From Bog-473 sp963838835 (lineage in GTDB: Bacteria > Actinomycetota > Acidimicrobiia > Acidimicrobiales > RAAP-2): a DNA stretch of 64,000 nucleotides. Position numbers and translations under genes: made by a program. The notes under the pieces were generated by a model that searched no databases, was not told the DNA's origin, and saw only the letters and a list, made by a program, of their open reading frames with translations. This document shows, piece after piece, positions 1 to 9,701 of this stretch (position 1 is the stretch's first letter; the number at the start of each line of letters is the position of its first letter). The DNA lies in assembly GCA_963838835.1 (NCBI GenBank), contig CAWITA010000015.1, forward strand, positions 1-64,000, given 5' to 3'.

Positions 1-264
1 TCGACAACGTGGAGCTCGAGTTCACGCCCGACGCGCTCGAGGCGGTGGCCGAGCAGGCGTTGTTGCGGGGGACCGGCGCCCGCGGTCTGCCGCGCCATCC
101 TCGAAGAGGTGCTGCTCGACGTGATGTACGACCTGCCCAGTCGCACCGACGTGGGCAAGTGCGTGGTGGACCGTTCCGTAGTGCTCGACCGGGTCGCCCC
201 GACGCTCGTGCCGCTCGGGGGCACACCGGCCAAGACGTCGCGCTCTCGCCGCGCCGCGTCCTGA
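1..264 (+). pseudogene. clpX: ClpX C-terminal fragment, frameshifted
   Basis: This is the C-terminal end of the ATP-dependent unfoldase ClpX, which feeds substrates to ClpP. The reading frame from base 3 gives the sensor-2 region with RGTGARGL. At about base 88-92 the frame breaks, and the next frame continues as AILEEVLLDVMYDLPSR and runs to a TGA at 262-264. Removing one C from the CTGCCGCGCC stretch restores ClpX, so the cause is a single-base insertion. The gene enters from the left edge of the window and ends 20 bp before folC. A sequencing or assembly error is at least as likely as a real mutation, because clpX is strongly conserved and the codons after the break are intact. Confidence 0.85.
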
Positions 265-284
265 CCCACCGGGGACAGGACCCG

Positions 285-1643
285 GTGGACGAGCCGGTTT
301 CCCTGCCCTTCGACGGGGTCGGCGACACGCTGGCGTGGCTCGACTCCCACATCAATTTCGAGGCGACCATGCCGGCACGCCTCGCCCTCCCCACGCTCGA
401 CCGCATCCGCGCCCTGACCTCGCTGCTCGGCGAGCCTCAGGACTCCATCCCGTCCATCCACATCACCGGCACCAACGGCAAGGGCTCGACTTCGGCCATC
501 GCGACCGCGCTGTTGCTGGCGAAGGGTCTCAGCGTCGGGACCTTCACCAGCCCGAACCTGCACGTGGTGGCCGAACGCCTGGCTCGCAACGCCGAGCCGA
601 TCGGCGACGCGGCCCTGACCGACATCCTCACCGAGCTGGCATTGCTCGAGGCGCTGCTGCCCGAGCGGCCGACCCGATTCGAGTTGCTCACCGCGGCGGC
701 GTTGTCTTGGTTCGCCACGGAGGCAGTCGACGCCATGGTCATCGAGGTAGGCCTCGGGGGCACGTGGGACTCCACCAACGTGGTGCGCGGTGACGTGGCG
801 GTCATCACCAACGTGAGCTTCGACCACACCGACGTCCTCGGCCCCACCCTGGAGGGGATCGCGTACGACAAGGCGGGGATCGTCAAGCACGGCAGCCGGG
901 TCGTGGTGGGGGAAATGGCGCCCGAGCTGGTCGACATCGTCGCGCAGCGGGCCATCGACGCCGATGCGGCGTCGATCTCGGTGGCCGGGAGGGACTTCGG
1001 CTGCTCCTCCAACCGGGTGGCGGTGGGCGGGCGGCTGCTCACACTGTGGACTCCGGAGGGGCACTACGAGGACGTCTTGCTGCCGTTGCACGGCGCCCAC
1101 CAGGGCGACAACGCGGCGGTGGCCCTCGCCGCAGCAGAGGCGTTCTTCGGTGAGCCCCTGGCCACCGTCGTCGTGGAGGAAGGACTGGCCGCGGTGCGCG
1201 TCCCCGGACGCCTCGAAGTGCTGGGGCGCCGGCCGCTGCTGCTGGTCGACGGCGCCCACAACGCGGCGGGTATGGCCGCGCTCGGTGACGCGTTGACCGA
1301 GGAATTCGCCGTCGACGGAGTCTCGGTCGCCGTGGTGGGCATGCTCTCCGGCCGCGACCCGTCTGCCATGTTGGCGCCCTTGGCGTCGGCCGGCGTGACC
1401 GCGGTCGTCGCCTGCGAGCCAGAGTCGCCACGCGCGCTGCCGGTCGCCGCGGTCAGCGAGGCCGGGCGCGCGCTCGGACTGGCGGTCTTCGAGGAGCCCG
1501 ACGTGCGCAGCGCGTTGCGCGTGGCTCGGGGGATGGTCGACGCCGACGGTCTCGTCGTCGTGGCGGGCTCGCTCTACGTGGTGGGCGCGGCGCGTGCCGA
1601 CGCGCTCGCCTCGGCCGTCCCCTGGGAGGAAGCGGGCCGCTGA
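285..1643 (+). CDS. folC: bifunctional folylpolyglutamate / dihydrofolate synthase
   Basis: Cytosolic Mur-ligase-fold enzyme that joins glutamate to dihydropteroate or folates using ATP. At 452 aa the length is normal for the family. The P-loop TGTNGKGST sits at residues 61-69, a Mur-ligase-type glycine-rich stretch (EVGLGGTWDSTNV) follows, and the C-terminal domain carries LLVDGAHNAAGM. The GTG at 285 is chosen because GGGGACAGGA lies just upstream and because the open frame further upstream is only the frameshifted clpX tail. An ATG at residue 29 is possible but would cut the N-terminal helix. It follows clpX, as in many actinobacteria. Confidence 0.93.
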   Translation: MDEPVSLPFDGVGDTLAWLDSHINFEATMPARLALPTLDRIRALTSLLGEPQDSIPSIHITGTNGKGSTSAIATALLLAKGLSVGTFTSPNLHVVAERLARNAEPIGDAALTDILTELALLEALLPERPTRFELLTAAALSWFATEAVDAMVIEVGLGGTWDSTNVVRGDVAVITNVSFDHTDVLGPTLEGIAYDKAGIVKHGSRVVVGEMAPELVDIVAQRAIDADAASISVAGRDFGCSSNRVAVGGRLLTLWTPEGHYEDVLLPLHGAHQGDNAAVALAAAEAFFGEPLATVVVEEGLAAVRVPGRLEVLGRRPLLLVDGAHNAAGMAALGDALTEEFAVDGVSVAVVGMLSGRDPSAMLAPLASAGVTAVVACEPESPRALPVAAVSEAGRALGLAVFEEPDVRSALRVARGMVDADGLVVVAGSLYVVGAARADALASAVPWEEAGR

Positions 1644-1670
1644 CGACGGACGGGTGACGCGGCGGGTTGG

Positions 1671-1676
1671 TAGAGT
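1671..1676 (+). promoter_or_regulatory. -10-like box TAGAGT before ndk
   Basis: TAGAGT ends 9 bp before the ndk GTG, and no Shine-Dalgarno sequence lies between. This fits a nearly leaderless transcript. No convincing -35 is visible. Confidence 0.45.
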
Positions 1677-1685
1677 CGACCCCTC

Positions 1686-2102
1686 GTGGACCGCACCCTT
1701 GTCATCGTGAAGCCCGACGGAGTCGAGCGGGGCCTGGCCGGTGAGATCATCAGTCGGCTGGAGCGCAAGAAGCTGCGCCTGGTGGCCGCCGAGCTCCGGA
1801 CCATTTCCAAGGAGGTGGCCGAGGCGCACTATGCCGAGCACGCCGAGCGCCCGTTCTTCAGCGACTTGGTGACGTTCATCACACGCTCACCCTCGCTCAT
1901 CATGGTGGTGGAGGGACCAAAGGACACCTACGCCGTGGTGCGCCTCATGATGGGCGCCACCAATCCGGCCGAGGCGGCGCCGGGCACCATCCGAGGCGAG
2001 TTCGGGATCGAGACGACCGAGAACCTCGTGCACGGCTCCGACTCGCACGAGTCGGCGGCGCGGGAGATCGCGCTGTTCTTCCCGGGTCTGGCGGCGTCAT
2101 AG
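1686..2102 (+). CDS. ndk: nucleoside diphosphate kinase
   Basis: Transfers the gamma-phosphate between nucleoside triphosphates and diphosphates through a phosphohistidine. The 138-aa protein has the usual length. The N-terminus reads TLVIVKPDGVERG, and the active-site histidine is H116 in NLVHGSDS. The start is GTG with no clear ribosome-binding site, but a TAGAGT box ends 9 bp upstream, so the mRNA may be leaderless. It lies between folC and the mre cluster on the same strand. Nothing unusual is seen in the protein. Confidence 0.97.
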   Translation: MDRTLVIVKPDGVERGLAGEIISRLERKKLRLVAAELRTISKEVAEAHYAEHAERPFFSDLVTFITRSPSLIMVVEGPKDTYAVVRLMMGATNPAEAAPGTIRGEFGIETTENLVHGSDSHESAAREIALFFPGLAAS

Positions 2103-2170
2103 CCACTGCGGCACGTGGCGCGGCCGGCGTTCCGAAGCCCAGGTCAGACAGGCGTAGCACGCCGACCGCC

Positions 2171-2199
2171 TTGTGGACCCTGCCTGGGTCCCGTAGCCT
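2171..2199 (+). promoter_or_regulatory. putative mreB promoter
   Basis: TTGTGG at 2171-2176 and TAGCCT at 2194-2199 are 17 bp apart. A transcript would start near 2206 and carry a leader of about 60 nt with the GGGGAGAG ribosome-binding site before mreB. The rest of the 165-bp gap between ndk and mreB shows no gene. Confidence 0.5.
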
Positions 2200-2267
2200 G
2201 TGGTCGCACCGTCACGGGTACCGGGTCCCCGGTGCCCTCGCCGTATTCCGTGGGGAGAGTTCCAGCT

Positions 2268-3299
2268 ATGGCCGAAAATCGTCTTTCCCTCCTTGGTCGC
2301 GACATGGCCGTCGACCTGGGCACCGCCAACACGCTGGTGTACGTCCGCGGCCGTGGGATCGTGCTCAACGAGCCGTCCGTTGTCGCGGTCGACATCAAGG
2401 ACGGACGCCCGCTTGCGGTGGGAGCCGAGGCCAAGCGGATGATCGGGCGCACCCCGTCGAACATTCAGGCCATCCGACCCCTCAAGGACGGCGTCATCGC
2501 CGACTTCGAGATCTGCGAGAAGATGCTGCGCTATTTCATCCACCGGGTGCACCAGCGCCGCTTCGCGAAGCCGCGCATGGTCATCTGTGTGCCCTCGGGC
2601 ATCACCGGAGTAGAGCGCCGCGCTGTGATGGAGGCGGCCGAGTACGCTGGCGCACGCCGGGCCTACATCATTGAAGAACCCATGGCCGCAGCCATCGGCG
2701 CCGGCCTGCCGGTGCACGAGCCGACAGGCAACATGGTGGTCGACATCGGCGGGGGGACGACCGAGGTCGCCGTCATCTCGCTCGGTGGCATCGTGACGAG
2801 TCAGTCGGTGCGCATCGGCGGCGACGAGCTCGACGAAGCGATCGTCTCCTTCGTCAAGAAGGAGTTCAGCCTCGCGCTCGGTGAGCGCACGGCGGAGGAG
2901 ATCAAGATCACCCTCGGGTCGGCGTATCCGCTCGAGCAAGAACTGCATGCGGAGATCCGCGGCCGTGACCTGGTGAGCGGGCTCCCCAAGACGATCGTCG
3001 TCTCCACCGAGGAGATCCGGCGGGCGATCGAGGAGCCGGTCTCCGCCATCATCGACGCCGTCAAGGTCACCCTGGACCGGACGCCTCCCGAGTTGGCGGC
3101 CGACATCATGGAGCAGGGGATCGTGCTGACCGGTGGGGGGGCGCTGCTGCACGGCCTCGAATCGCGCCTGCAGCACGAGACCGGTATGCCGATCGTGGTG
3201 GCCCGGGACCCGCTGAACTGTGTCGCCGTCGGCAGCGGCCAGTGCCTGGAGGAGTTCGACGCGCTGAAGCGGGTGCTGATCACCACCTCCACACGCTGA
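2268..3299 (+). CDS. mreB: rod-shape determining actin homologue MreB
   Basis: Bacterial actin that forms membrane-bound filaments and directs side-wall peptidoglycan synthesis. At 343 aa it has the family length. It opens with MAVDLGTANTLVYV (phosphate-1 loop) near residue 12, and has DIGGGTTEVAVISLGG (phosphate-2) and LTGGGALL (adenosine motif). The ATG at 2268 is chosen for the GGGGAGAG site 8 bp upstream; longer in-frame starts lack support. It is the first gene of a mreB-mreC-mreD-mrdA cluster, and mreC starts 22 bp after it. The cluster implies a rod or elongated cell with lateral wall growth, which only some actinobacteria have. Confidence 0.97.
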   Translation: MAENRLSLLGRDMAVDLGTANTLVYVRGRGIVLNEPSVVAVDIKDGRPLAVGAEAKRMIGRTPSNIQAIRPLKDGVIADFEICEKMLRYFIHRVHQRRFAKPRMVICVPSGITGVERRAVMEAAEYAGARRAYIIEEPMAAAIGAGLPVHEPTGNMVVDIGGGTTEVAVISLGGIVTSQSVRIGGDELDEAIVSFVKKEFSLALGERTAEEIKITLGSAYPLEQELHAEIRGRDLVSGLPKTIVVSTEEIRRAIEEPVSAIIDAVKVTLDRTPPELAADIMEQGIVLTGGGALLHGLESRLQHETGMPIVVARDPLNCVAVGSGQCLEEFDALKRVLITTSTR

Positions 3300-3321
3300 T
3301 CGATCGACCGGTTCCTCCTGG

Positions 3322-4158
3322 GTGGCCCGGTCCCGGCGGTCGCGCCGCACGCTGACGGTCATCGTCCTGGTCGTGGCGTCGTTGTCGTTGATCTCCCTCG
3401 ACCTCAATGGGCGGACCCACAGCTTGACGTCGGGAGTCAAGTCGGTGGCGAACGACGTCTACGCGCCGCTGCGCCAAGGCGTGGTCGACATCACCAGCCC
3501 GATCGGGAACTTCTTCGCCGGCGCATTCAACTACGGGTCGCTGCGCACACAGAACGAGCTGCTGCAGCGGACCATCGGACAACTGCGGGCCGCGCAGAGC
3601 GAGAAGGGGTTCCAGGCGAACCAGCTGCGTGAGCTGACCGCGCTGGAGCACCTCCCGTTCCTGCAGTCGCTGCCGACCGTCACCGCGCAGACCCAGCTCG
3701 AGTACTCGTCGAACTTCACCGCGACCATCACCCTGAACAAGGGCCGCGCTGACGGCGTCGACGTCGGCTTCCCGGTTGTCGGAGCGGGCGGGCTGGTGGG
3801 CCAGGTGATCCAGTCCTTCCATCACACCTCGGTGGTCCGCCTCGTCACCGACGGGCAGTCCAAGGTCGGGGTCACGTTCGGGTCGGGGAGCCAATACACC
3901 GGGATCGTCGACGGACAGGGCCCGGGAAGCTCGATGACGGCGGACCTGGTACCTCCCCACACGCCGCTGCACAGGGGCGAGGTCATGTTCACCAGCGGGC
4001 TCCAGGGGGCGTCGTTCCCCCCGGGGGTCCCGACCGCGACCGTGTCGTCGTTCCACACAGCCGCGGGGGCCAGCCAGGAGAGCATCGAGGTGGATCCGGC
4101 GGCCAATCTGGCCCAATTGGCCTACGTCGACGTCGTGCAGTGGGTGCCGCCGGCGTGA
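3322..4158 (+). CDS. mreC: rod-shape determining protein MreC
   Basis: Periplasm-facing scaffold that links MreB to PBP2 during elongation. The 278-aa protein starts with a basic stretch and one membrane segment (residues about 8-26). An Asn/Gln-rich coiled coil (RTQNELLQRTIGQLRAAQ) follows, then two beta-barrel domains with the typical GLVGQV and GDG-like turns. It starts with GTG. The last four bases overlap the start of mreD (GTGA), which indicates translational coupling. Confidence 0.93.
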   Translation: MARSRRSRRTLTVIVLVVASLSLISLDLNGRTHSLTSGVKSVANDVYAPLRQGVVDITSPIGNFFAGAFNYGSLRTQNELLQRTIGQLRAAQSEKGFQANQLRELTALEHLPFLQSLPTVTAQTQLEYSSNFTATITLNKGRADGVDVGFPVVGAGGLVGQVIQSFHHTSVVRLVTDGQSKVGVTFGSGSQYTGIVDGQGPGSSMTADLVPPHTPLHRGEVMFTSGLQGASFPPGVPTATVSSFHTAAGASQESIEVDPAANLAQLAYVDVVQWVPPA

Positions 4159-4691
4159 CGGCGCGCTCGATGGTCCGGGTGGCGCTCGTCATCTTCATCG
4201 CGCTGATGGTGCAGCAGACGGTGATGGTGGCGCTGCGCGTCCATGGCGCGCACCCCGACCTGGTGTGGCTGCTCCCGATCAGCGCCGCGCTGCTCGACGG
4301 TCCCGAGACCGGGGCCATCGTCGGGTTCTGGGCTGGTTTGTCGTTCGATCTGGTGCTCCCGACGCCCTTCGGGCTATCCGCCCTGGTGGGCTGCGTGCTG
4401 GGCTACGTCACCGGGTCGCTGGCGGCGCCCGTCGACCCGCGCGCCGTGTGGCTCAAGCCCGTGGCCGCGCTCGCGGGGAGCGTCGCGGCGGACATGCTGT
4501 TCGCCGTGCTCGGCGCGATCTTCGGACAAGAGCAGATGGTGCAGATCGACTTCGTGTCGCTGATCCTGGTCGTGGGGATTTCGAGCGTCGTGCTCATGCT
4601 CCCGGTCACCCGGATGATGCGGTGGGCCCTGGCCGGGGAGAACAACCGCCGTTCGCTCGTCTCGGCGCACACCGACAGCAGGCCCTGGTGA
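4155..4691 (+). CDS. mreD: rod-shape determining membrane protein MreD
   Basis: Integral membrane partner of MreC in the elongasome. The 178-aa protein has about five hydrophobic segments, including VALVIFIALMVQQTVMVAL at the N-terminus and FVSLILVVGISSVVLMLP near the end. The GTG at 4155 forms a GTGA overlap with the mreC stop, so it is preferred to the GTG at 4140. The gene ends in a second GTGA overlap with mrdA. The sequence is poorly conserved as in all MreD proteins, so the call rests on topology and position. Confidence 0.9.
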   Translation: MTARSMVRVALVIFIALMVQQTVMVALRVHGAHPDLVWLLPISAALLDGPETGAIVGFWAGLSFDLVLPTPFGLSALVGCVLGYVTGSLAAPVDPRAVWLKPVAALAGSVAADMLFAVLGAIFGQEQMVQIDFVSLILVVGISSVVLMLPVTRMMRWALAGENNRRSLVSAHTDSRPW

Positions 4692-6916
4692 AGCGGACCC
4701 TCCGCCACCCCATCCGCGGCGACCGGCTCCACCCCAAACCCTCGAGCCGTCCGGCGCGCCGCGGCTGGCAGCACCACGAGGCGCGCCAGCCGCGCATGCG
4801 GCCCCGCAAGAGCGTCAATGTCGCCTCGCTGGTCGGCTCGCCCGAGGAGGAGGAGTCGCGACCGAACCTGCGCCTTCGCATTGTCGGCATCGTTGTGCTC
4901 CTCCTGTTCGGCGTCCTGGTCCTGCGCCTCTGGACGCTCCAGGTCGTGGAGGGGAAGACCTACGCCGCCGCCGTGACCCGCAACCAGGTGCGCGTTGTCA
5001 GCATCCCGGCCCCCCGGGGCGAGATCGTCGACCGCAACGGCACGGTGCTGGTCTCGAACACCCCGCAGCAGGAGATCCTGCTCTCGCGCGCCGAGGCGGC
5101 GCAGAACCCGAGCATCGTCGGCATGGTGGCCGCTCTGGTGGGCCAGACGCCCAAGCAGGTCCAGGCGTCCATCAACAACAACCAGTACAGCCCGTACGAG
5201 CCGGTGCCGGTCGCCGTCGGCGTCTCCCCCGCCACGGTGCAGTACCTGCAGACGAACCAGGCGGAGTATCCCGGTGTCAGCGTCGAGACCGTGGCCCAGC
5301 GCACCTATCCCCAGGGCGGGACCACGGCCACCCACATCCTCGGGTACGTCGGGGACATCTCTCCGAGCTATCTGGCCGCCCACCCCAACGATGGGTACAC
5401 CCAGGGGAGCCAGGTCGGCGTGTCAGGGATCGAGGCCCAATACGAGCCCTACCTGCGCGGGATCGCCGGGCGTCAGGCGCTGTCCGTGGATGCCAGCGGC
5501 ACGGTGGTCGGCACCCTCAGCACCACGGCTCCCCAGATCGGTGACTCCGTGGTGCTCAACGTCGACACCGGCCTCCAGGAGGCCGTGCAGAACGACCTCG
5601 AGCAACAGATCCTGGCCGACCGCAAGACGCCCGACCAGGTCGACGGCGGACGGCTCCCCGCGGCGCCCAACGGGGCAGCCATCGTGATGGACCCGCAGAA
5701 CGGTCAGGTCCTGGCGCTGGCGTCGTACCCCACCTACGACCTGAACGAATGGGTGGGAGGGATCTCGTCGTCCAACTTCGCCGCGCTCCAGTCCAGTGGA
5801 GCCGAGAACGACGACGCCATCGAGGGGCAGTACACCCCCGGGTCGACCTTCAAGCTCGTCACGGCCACGGCGGCGCTCCAGGACGGCCTGTGGTCGCCGG
5901 GTCAGTACTACGACGATACCGGGAGTTTCAAGATCCCCGGCTGTCCCGCACCGGGGGTCAACAACGACACCGGGTGCATCCTGCACGACGACCCGGGCGA
6001 CAGCGGCGGCACCTACGACATCACGGGCGCACTCACCGTCTCGAGCGACTCGTTCTTCTACAACCTGGGCGACCTGTTCTGGCAGGATCGCGCGCAGTTC
6101 GGCCAAACGCCGATCCAGAACGAGGCCACCGCCTACGGCGAGGGGACGATCACCGGGATCGACCTCCCCGGCGAGGCGCAGGGGCGCGTCGACAGCTACC
6201 TGACCCGGGCCAAGCTGCACGCCGAGGCGCCCAAGGCGTTCCCCTATGCCGCCTCGTGGTTCACCGGAGACAACATCGAGATGGCCTTCGGGCAGGGCGA
6301 GACCGTGCTGACGCCCATTGAGCAGGCCGTGGCCTACTCGACGTTCGCCAACGGGGGTACGCGCTACGCGCCCCAGGTCGCATCCGAGGTCGTGGACCCG
6401 GTGACGGGCAAGGTCGTGAAGAAGCTGGCGCCACAGGTGACCGGGCACGTGGCGATCTCGCCGACCACCTACGCAGCCATGCTGCAGGGCTTCGAGGGCG
6501 TCATCGCCAGCCCGCACGGGACGGCCTACGGGGCCTTCCAGGGCTTCCCGGCCTCGTGGAACCTGGCAGGGAAGACGGGCACCGCGTCGAACCAGGCCGG
6601 GGAAGAGCCCAACAGCTGGTTCGTCGCGTTCGGCCCCAACCCGAACCCGCAGTACCTCGTGCTCGCAGTGATCGCGCAGGGTGGCTACGGCGCCGATGCG
6701 GCCGCCCCGTTGGTGCGCAACATCTTCGACTACCTCGCGGCCAACCCCATCAGCGCCACCGTGAAGACCCCCACGCCGGCCAGCCCGCCCAGCCAGACCG
6801 TGCCGGCTTCCAACCCCCCGCTCGGGACGCCGACCACCACCACCACGACGACGCCCGGCGCAGCAGGCACCGCGACCGCCCCGCCGACCACGACCACGTC
6901 CATCCCGGGCGGTTGA
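4688..6916 (+). CDS. mrdA: penicillin-binding protein 2 (elongasome transpeptidase)
   Basis: Class B PBP that cross-links lateral-wall peptidoglycan. The 742-aa protein has a long basic cytoplasmic N-terminus, one membrane helix (about residues 62-82), a dimerisation domain with APRGEIVDRNG, and a transpeptidase domain. The catalytic serine is S386 in PGSTFK, an SSDSFFYN stretch takes the place of the SxN motif, and the KTG motif is K629-T630-G631. The C-terminal 50 residues are a low-complexity Pro/Thr tail with runs of threonine, probably a flexible extracellular tail. It starts with a GTGA overlap on mreD. No rodA is present beside it, although rodA is the usual partner. Confidence 0.95.
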   Translation: MKRTLRHPIRGDRLHPKPSSRPARRGWQHHEARQPRMRPRKSVNVASLVGSPEEEESRPNLRLRIVGIVVLLLFGVLVLRLWTLQVVEGKTYAAAVTRNQVRVVSIPAPRGEIVDRNGTVLVSNTPQQEILLSRAEAAQNPSIVGMVAALVGQTPKQVQASINNNQYSPYEPVPVAVGVSPATVQYLQTNQAEYPGVSVETVAQRTYPQGGTTATHILGYVGDISPSYLAAHPNDGYTQGSQVGVSGIEAQYEPYLRGIAGRQALSVDASGTVVGTLSTTAPQIGDSVVLNVDTGLQEAVQNDLEQQILADRKTPDQVDGGRLPAAPNGAAIVMDPQNGQVLALASYPTYDLNEWVGGISSSNFAALQSSGAENDDAIEGQYTPGSTFKLVTATAALQDGLWSPGQYYDDTGSFKIPGCPAPGVNNDTGCILHDDPGDSGGTYDITGALTVSSDSFFYNLGDLFWQDRAQFGQTPIQNEATAYGEGTITGIDLPGEAQGRVDSYLTRAKLHAEAPKAFPYAASWFTGDNIEMAFGQGETVLTPIEQAVAYSTFANGGTRYAPQVASEVVDPVTGKVVKKLAPQVTGHVAISPTTYAAMLQGFEGVIASPHGTAYGAFQGFPASWNLAGKTGTASNQAGEEPNSWFVAFGPNPNPQYLVLAVIAQGGYGADAAAPLVRNIFDYLAANPISATVKTPTPASPPSQTVPASNPPLGTPTTTTTTTPGAAGTATAPPTTTTSIPGG

Positions 6917-6931
6917 GTCCCGCCGGCGTCG

Positions 6932-6937
6932 TAGGGT
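6932..6937 (+). promoter_or_regulatory. -10-like box TAGGGT before the radical SAM gene
   Basis: TAGGGT ends 8 bp before the ATG at 6946, in the 29-bp gap after mrdA. The GGGGG run next to the ATG is too close to act as a normal ribosome-binding site, so a leaderless start is plausible. Confidence 0.4.
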
Positions 6938-6945
6938 TGCGGGGG

Positions 6946-8888
<1,943 letters not shown>

Positions 8889-8892
<4 letters not shown>

Positions 8893-9701
8893 GGACGGAG
8901 CGCCGCCTGCGCCTGCGGTTCACCAAGGCGGGAAAGGTGCGCTTCACCAGCCACCGGGACGTGGCGCGGATGTGGGAACGGGCGTTACGTCGGAGCAAGC
9001 TCCCCGTCGCCTACTCGCAGGGCTTCGTGCCCCACCCCCTCGTGAGCTTCGGGCTGGCGTTGCCCACCGGCTGCGAGTCCGACGGCGAGTACCTCGACGT
9101 GCGTCTCGGGGCGGCCACACCAGGGGAGATCCCGCTTGCGGTGCTGCCGGCGGGGCTGAGCGCCCTGTTGCCCACCGGGATCGAGGTCACCGCGGCCGAC
9201 CTGGTCGGGAAAGGGGAGGGTTCGCTCCAGCAAGAGGTAGGATCGTGCGATTGGGAGCTGGAGGTGCTCGGCGTGCCAGATGAGGAGCTGCAGGAGCGGG
9301 TGGAAGAGGTGCTCGCTGCTCCCATTCTCACGGTGCGGCGGGAGCGGAAGGGTCGTCAGATCGAGGACGACATCCGACCGGCCATCCTGGCACTGTCCGT
9401 GACCAGCCCCAACGGTCATCTCCGAGCGGAGCTGGCCACGCACCCGCGTGGCGTCCGCCCGGTCGACCTGGTAGCGGCCCTGGGCACCGGTGCGGTGCCG
9501 GGACGGGCCTGTCGAACGCATCAATGGATCGAACGCGATGGCGCACGGTTCGAGCCGCTCCCCGTGAGCGGCTCCGGGACCGGTGCCGACGCGACACGGC
9601 ACGCGAGGAGGGACTTCCCTCATGTCCGAGACGGAAATGAGCCAGACCCCGGAGGGTCGCCCCCCGGAGGGTCGCCCCCCGGAGGCTGCGGGGGGCACTA
9701 G
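8889..9701 (+). CDS. TIGR03936 / DUF2344 protein, partner of the radical SAM protein
   Basis: Protein of about 270 aa that accompanies the radical SAM gene before it; in some bacteria the two are fused. Family hallmarks are LRLRFTKAGKVRFTSHRD, SQGFVPHPLVSFGLALPTG and SDGEYLDV. The conserved N-terminal strand lies upstream of any in-frame ATG, GTG or TTG, and the only start that keeps it is CTG at 8889, which forms a CTGA overlap with the previous stop. The GTG at 8937 has a weak AAGG site but removes the strand. The last 27 codons overlap the start of the RNase gene by 80 bp and encode a PGGSPPGGSPPGG tail. Its function is not known. Confidence 0.82.

Noticed and set aside
9..1643. A single 544-codon frame covering clpX and folC
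   Set aside because: The first 25 codons are ClpX and the next 65 are out-of-frame clpX; folC starts at 285 with its own ribosome-binding site.
2097..3440. Long antisense open frames across mreB, the MoxR region, infB and others
   Set aside because: They arise from the high G+C codon pattern of the real genes; none has a start site, a family motif or a promoter.
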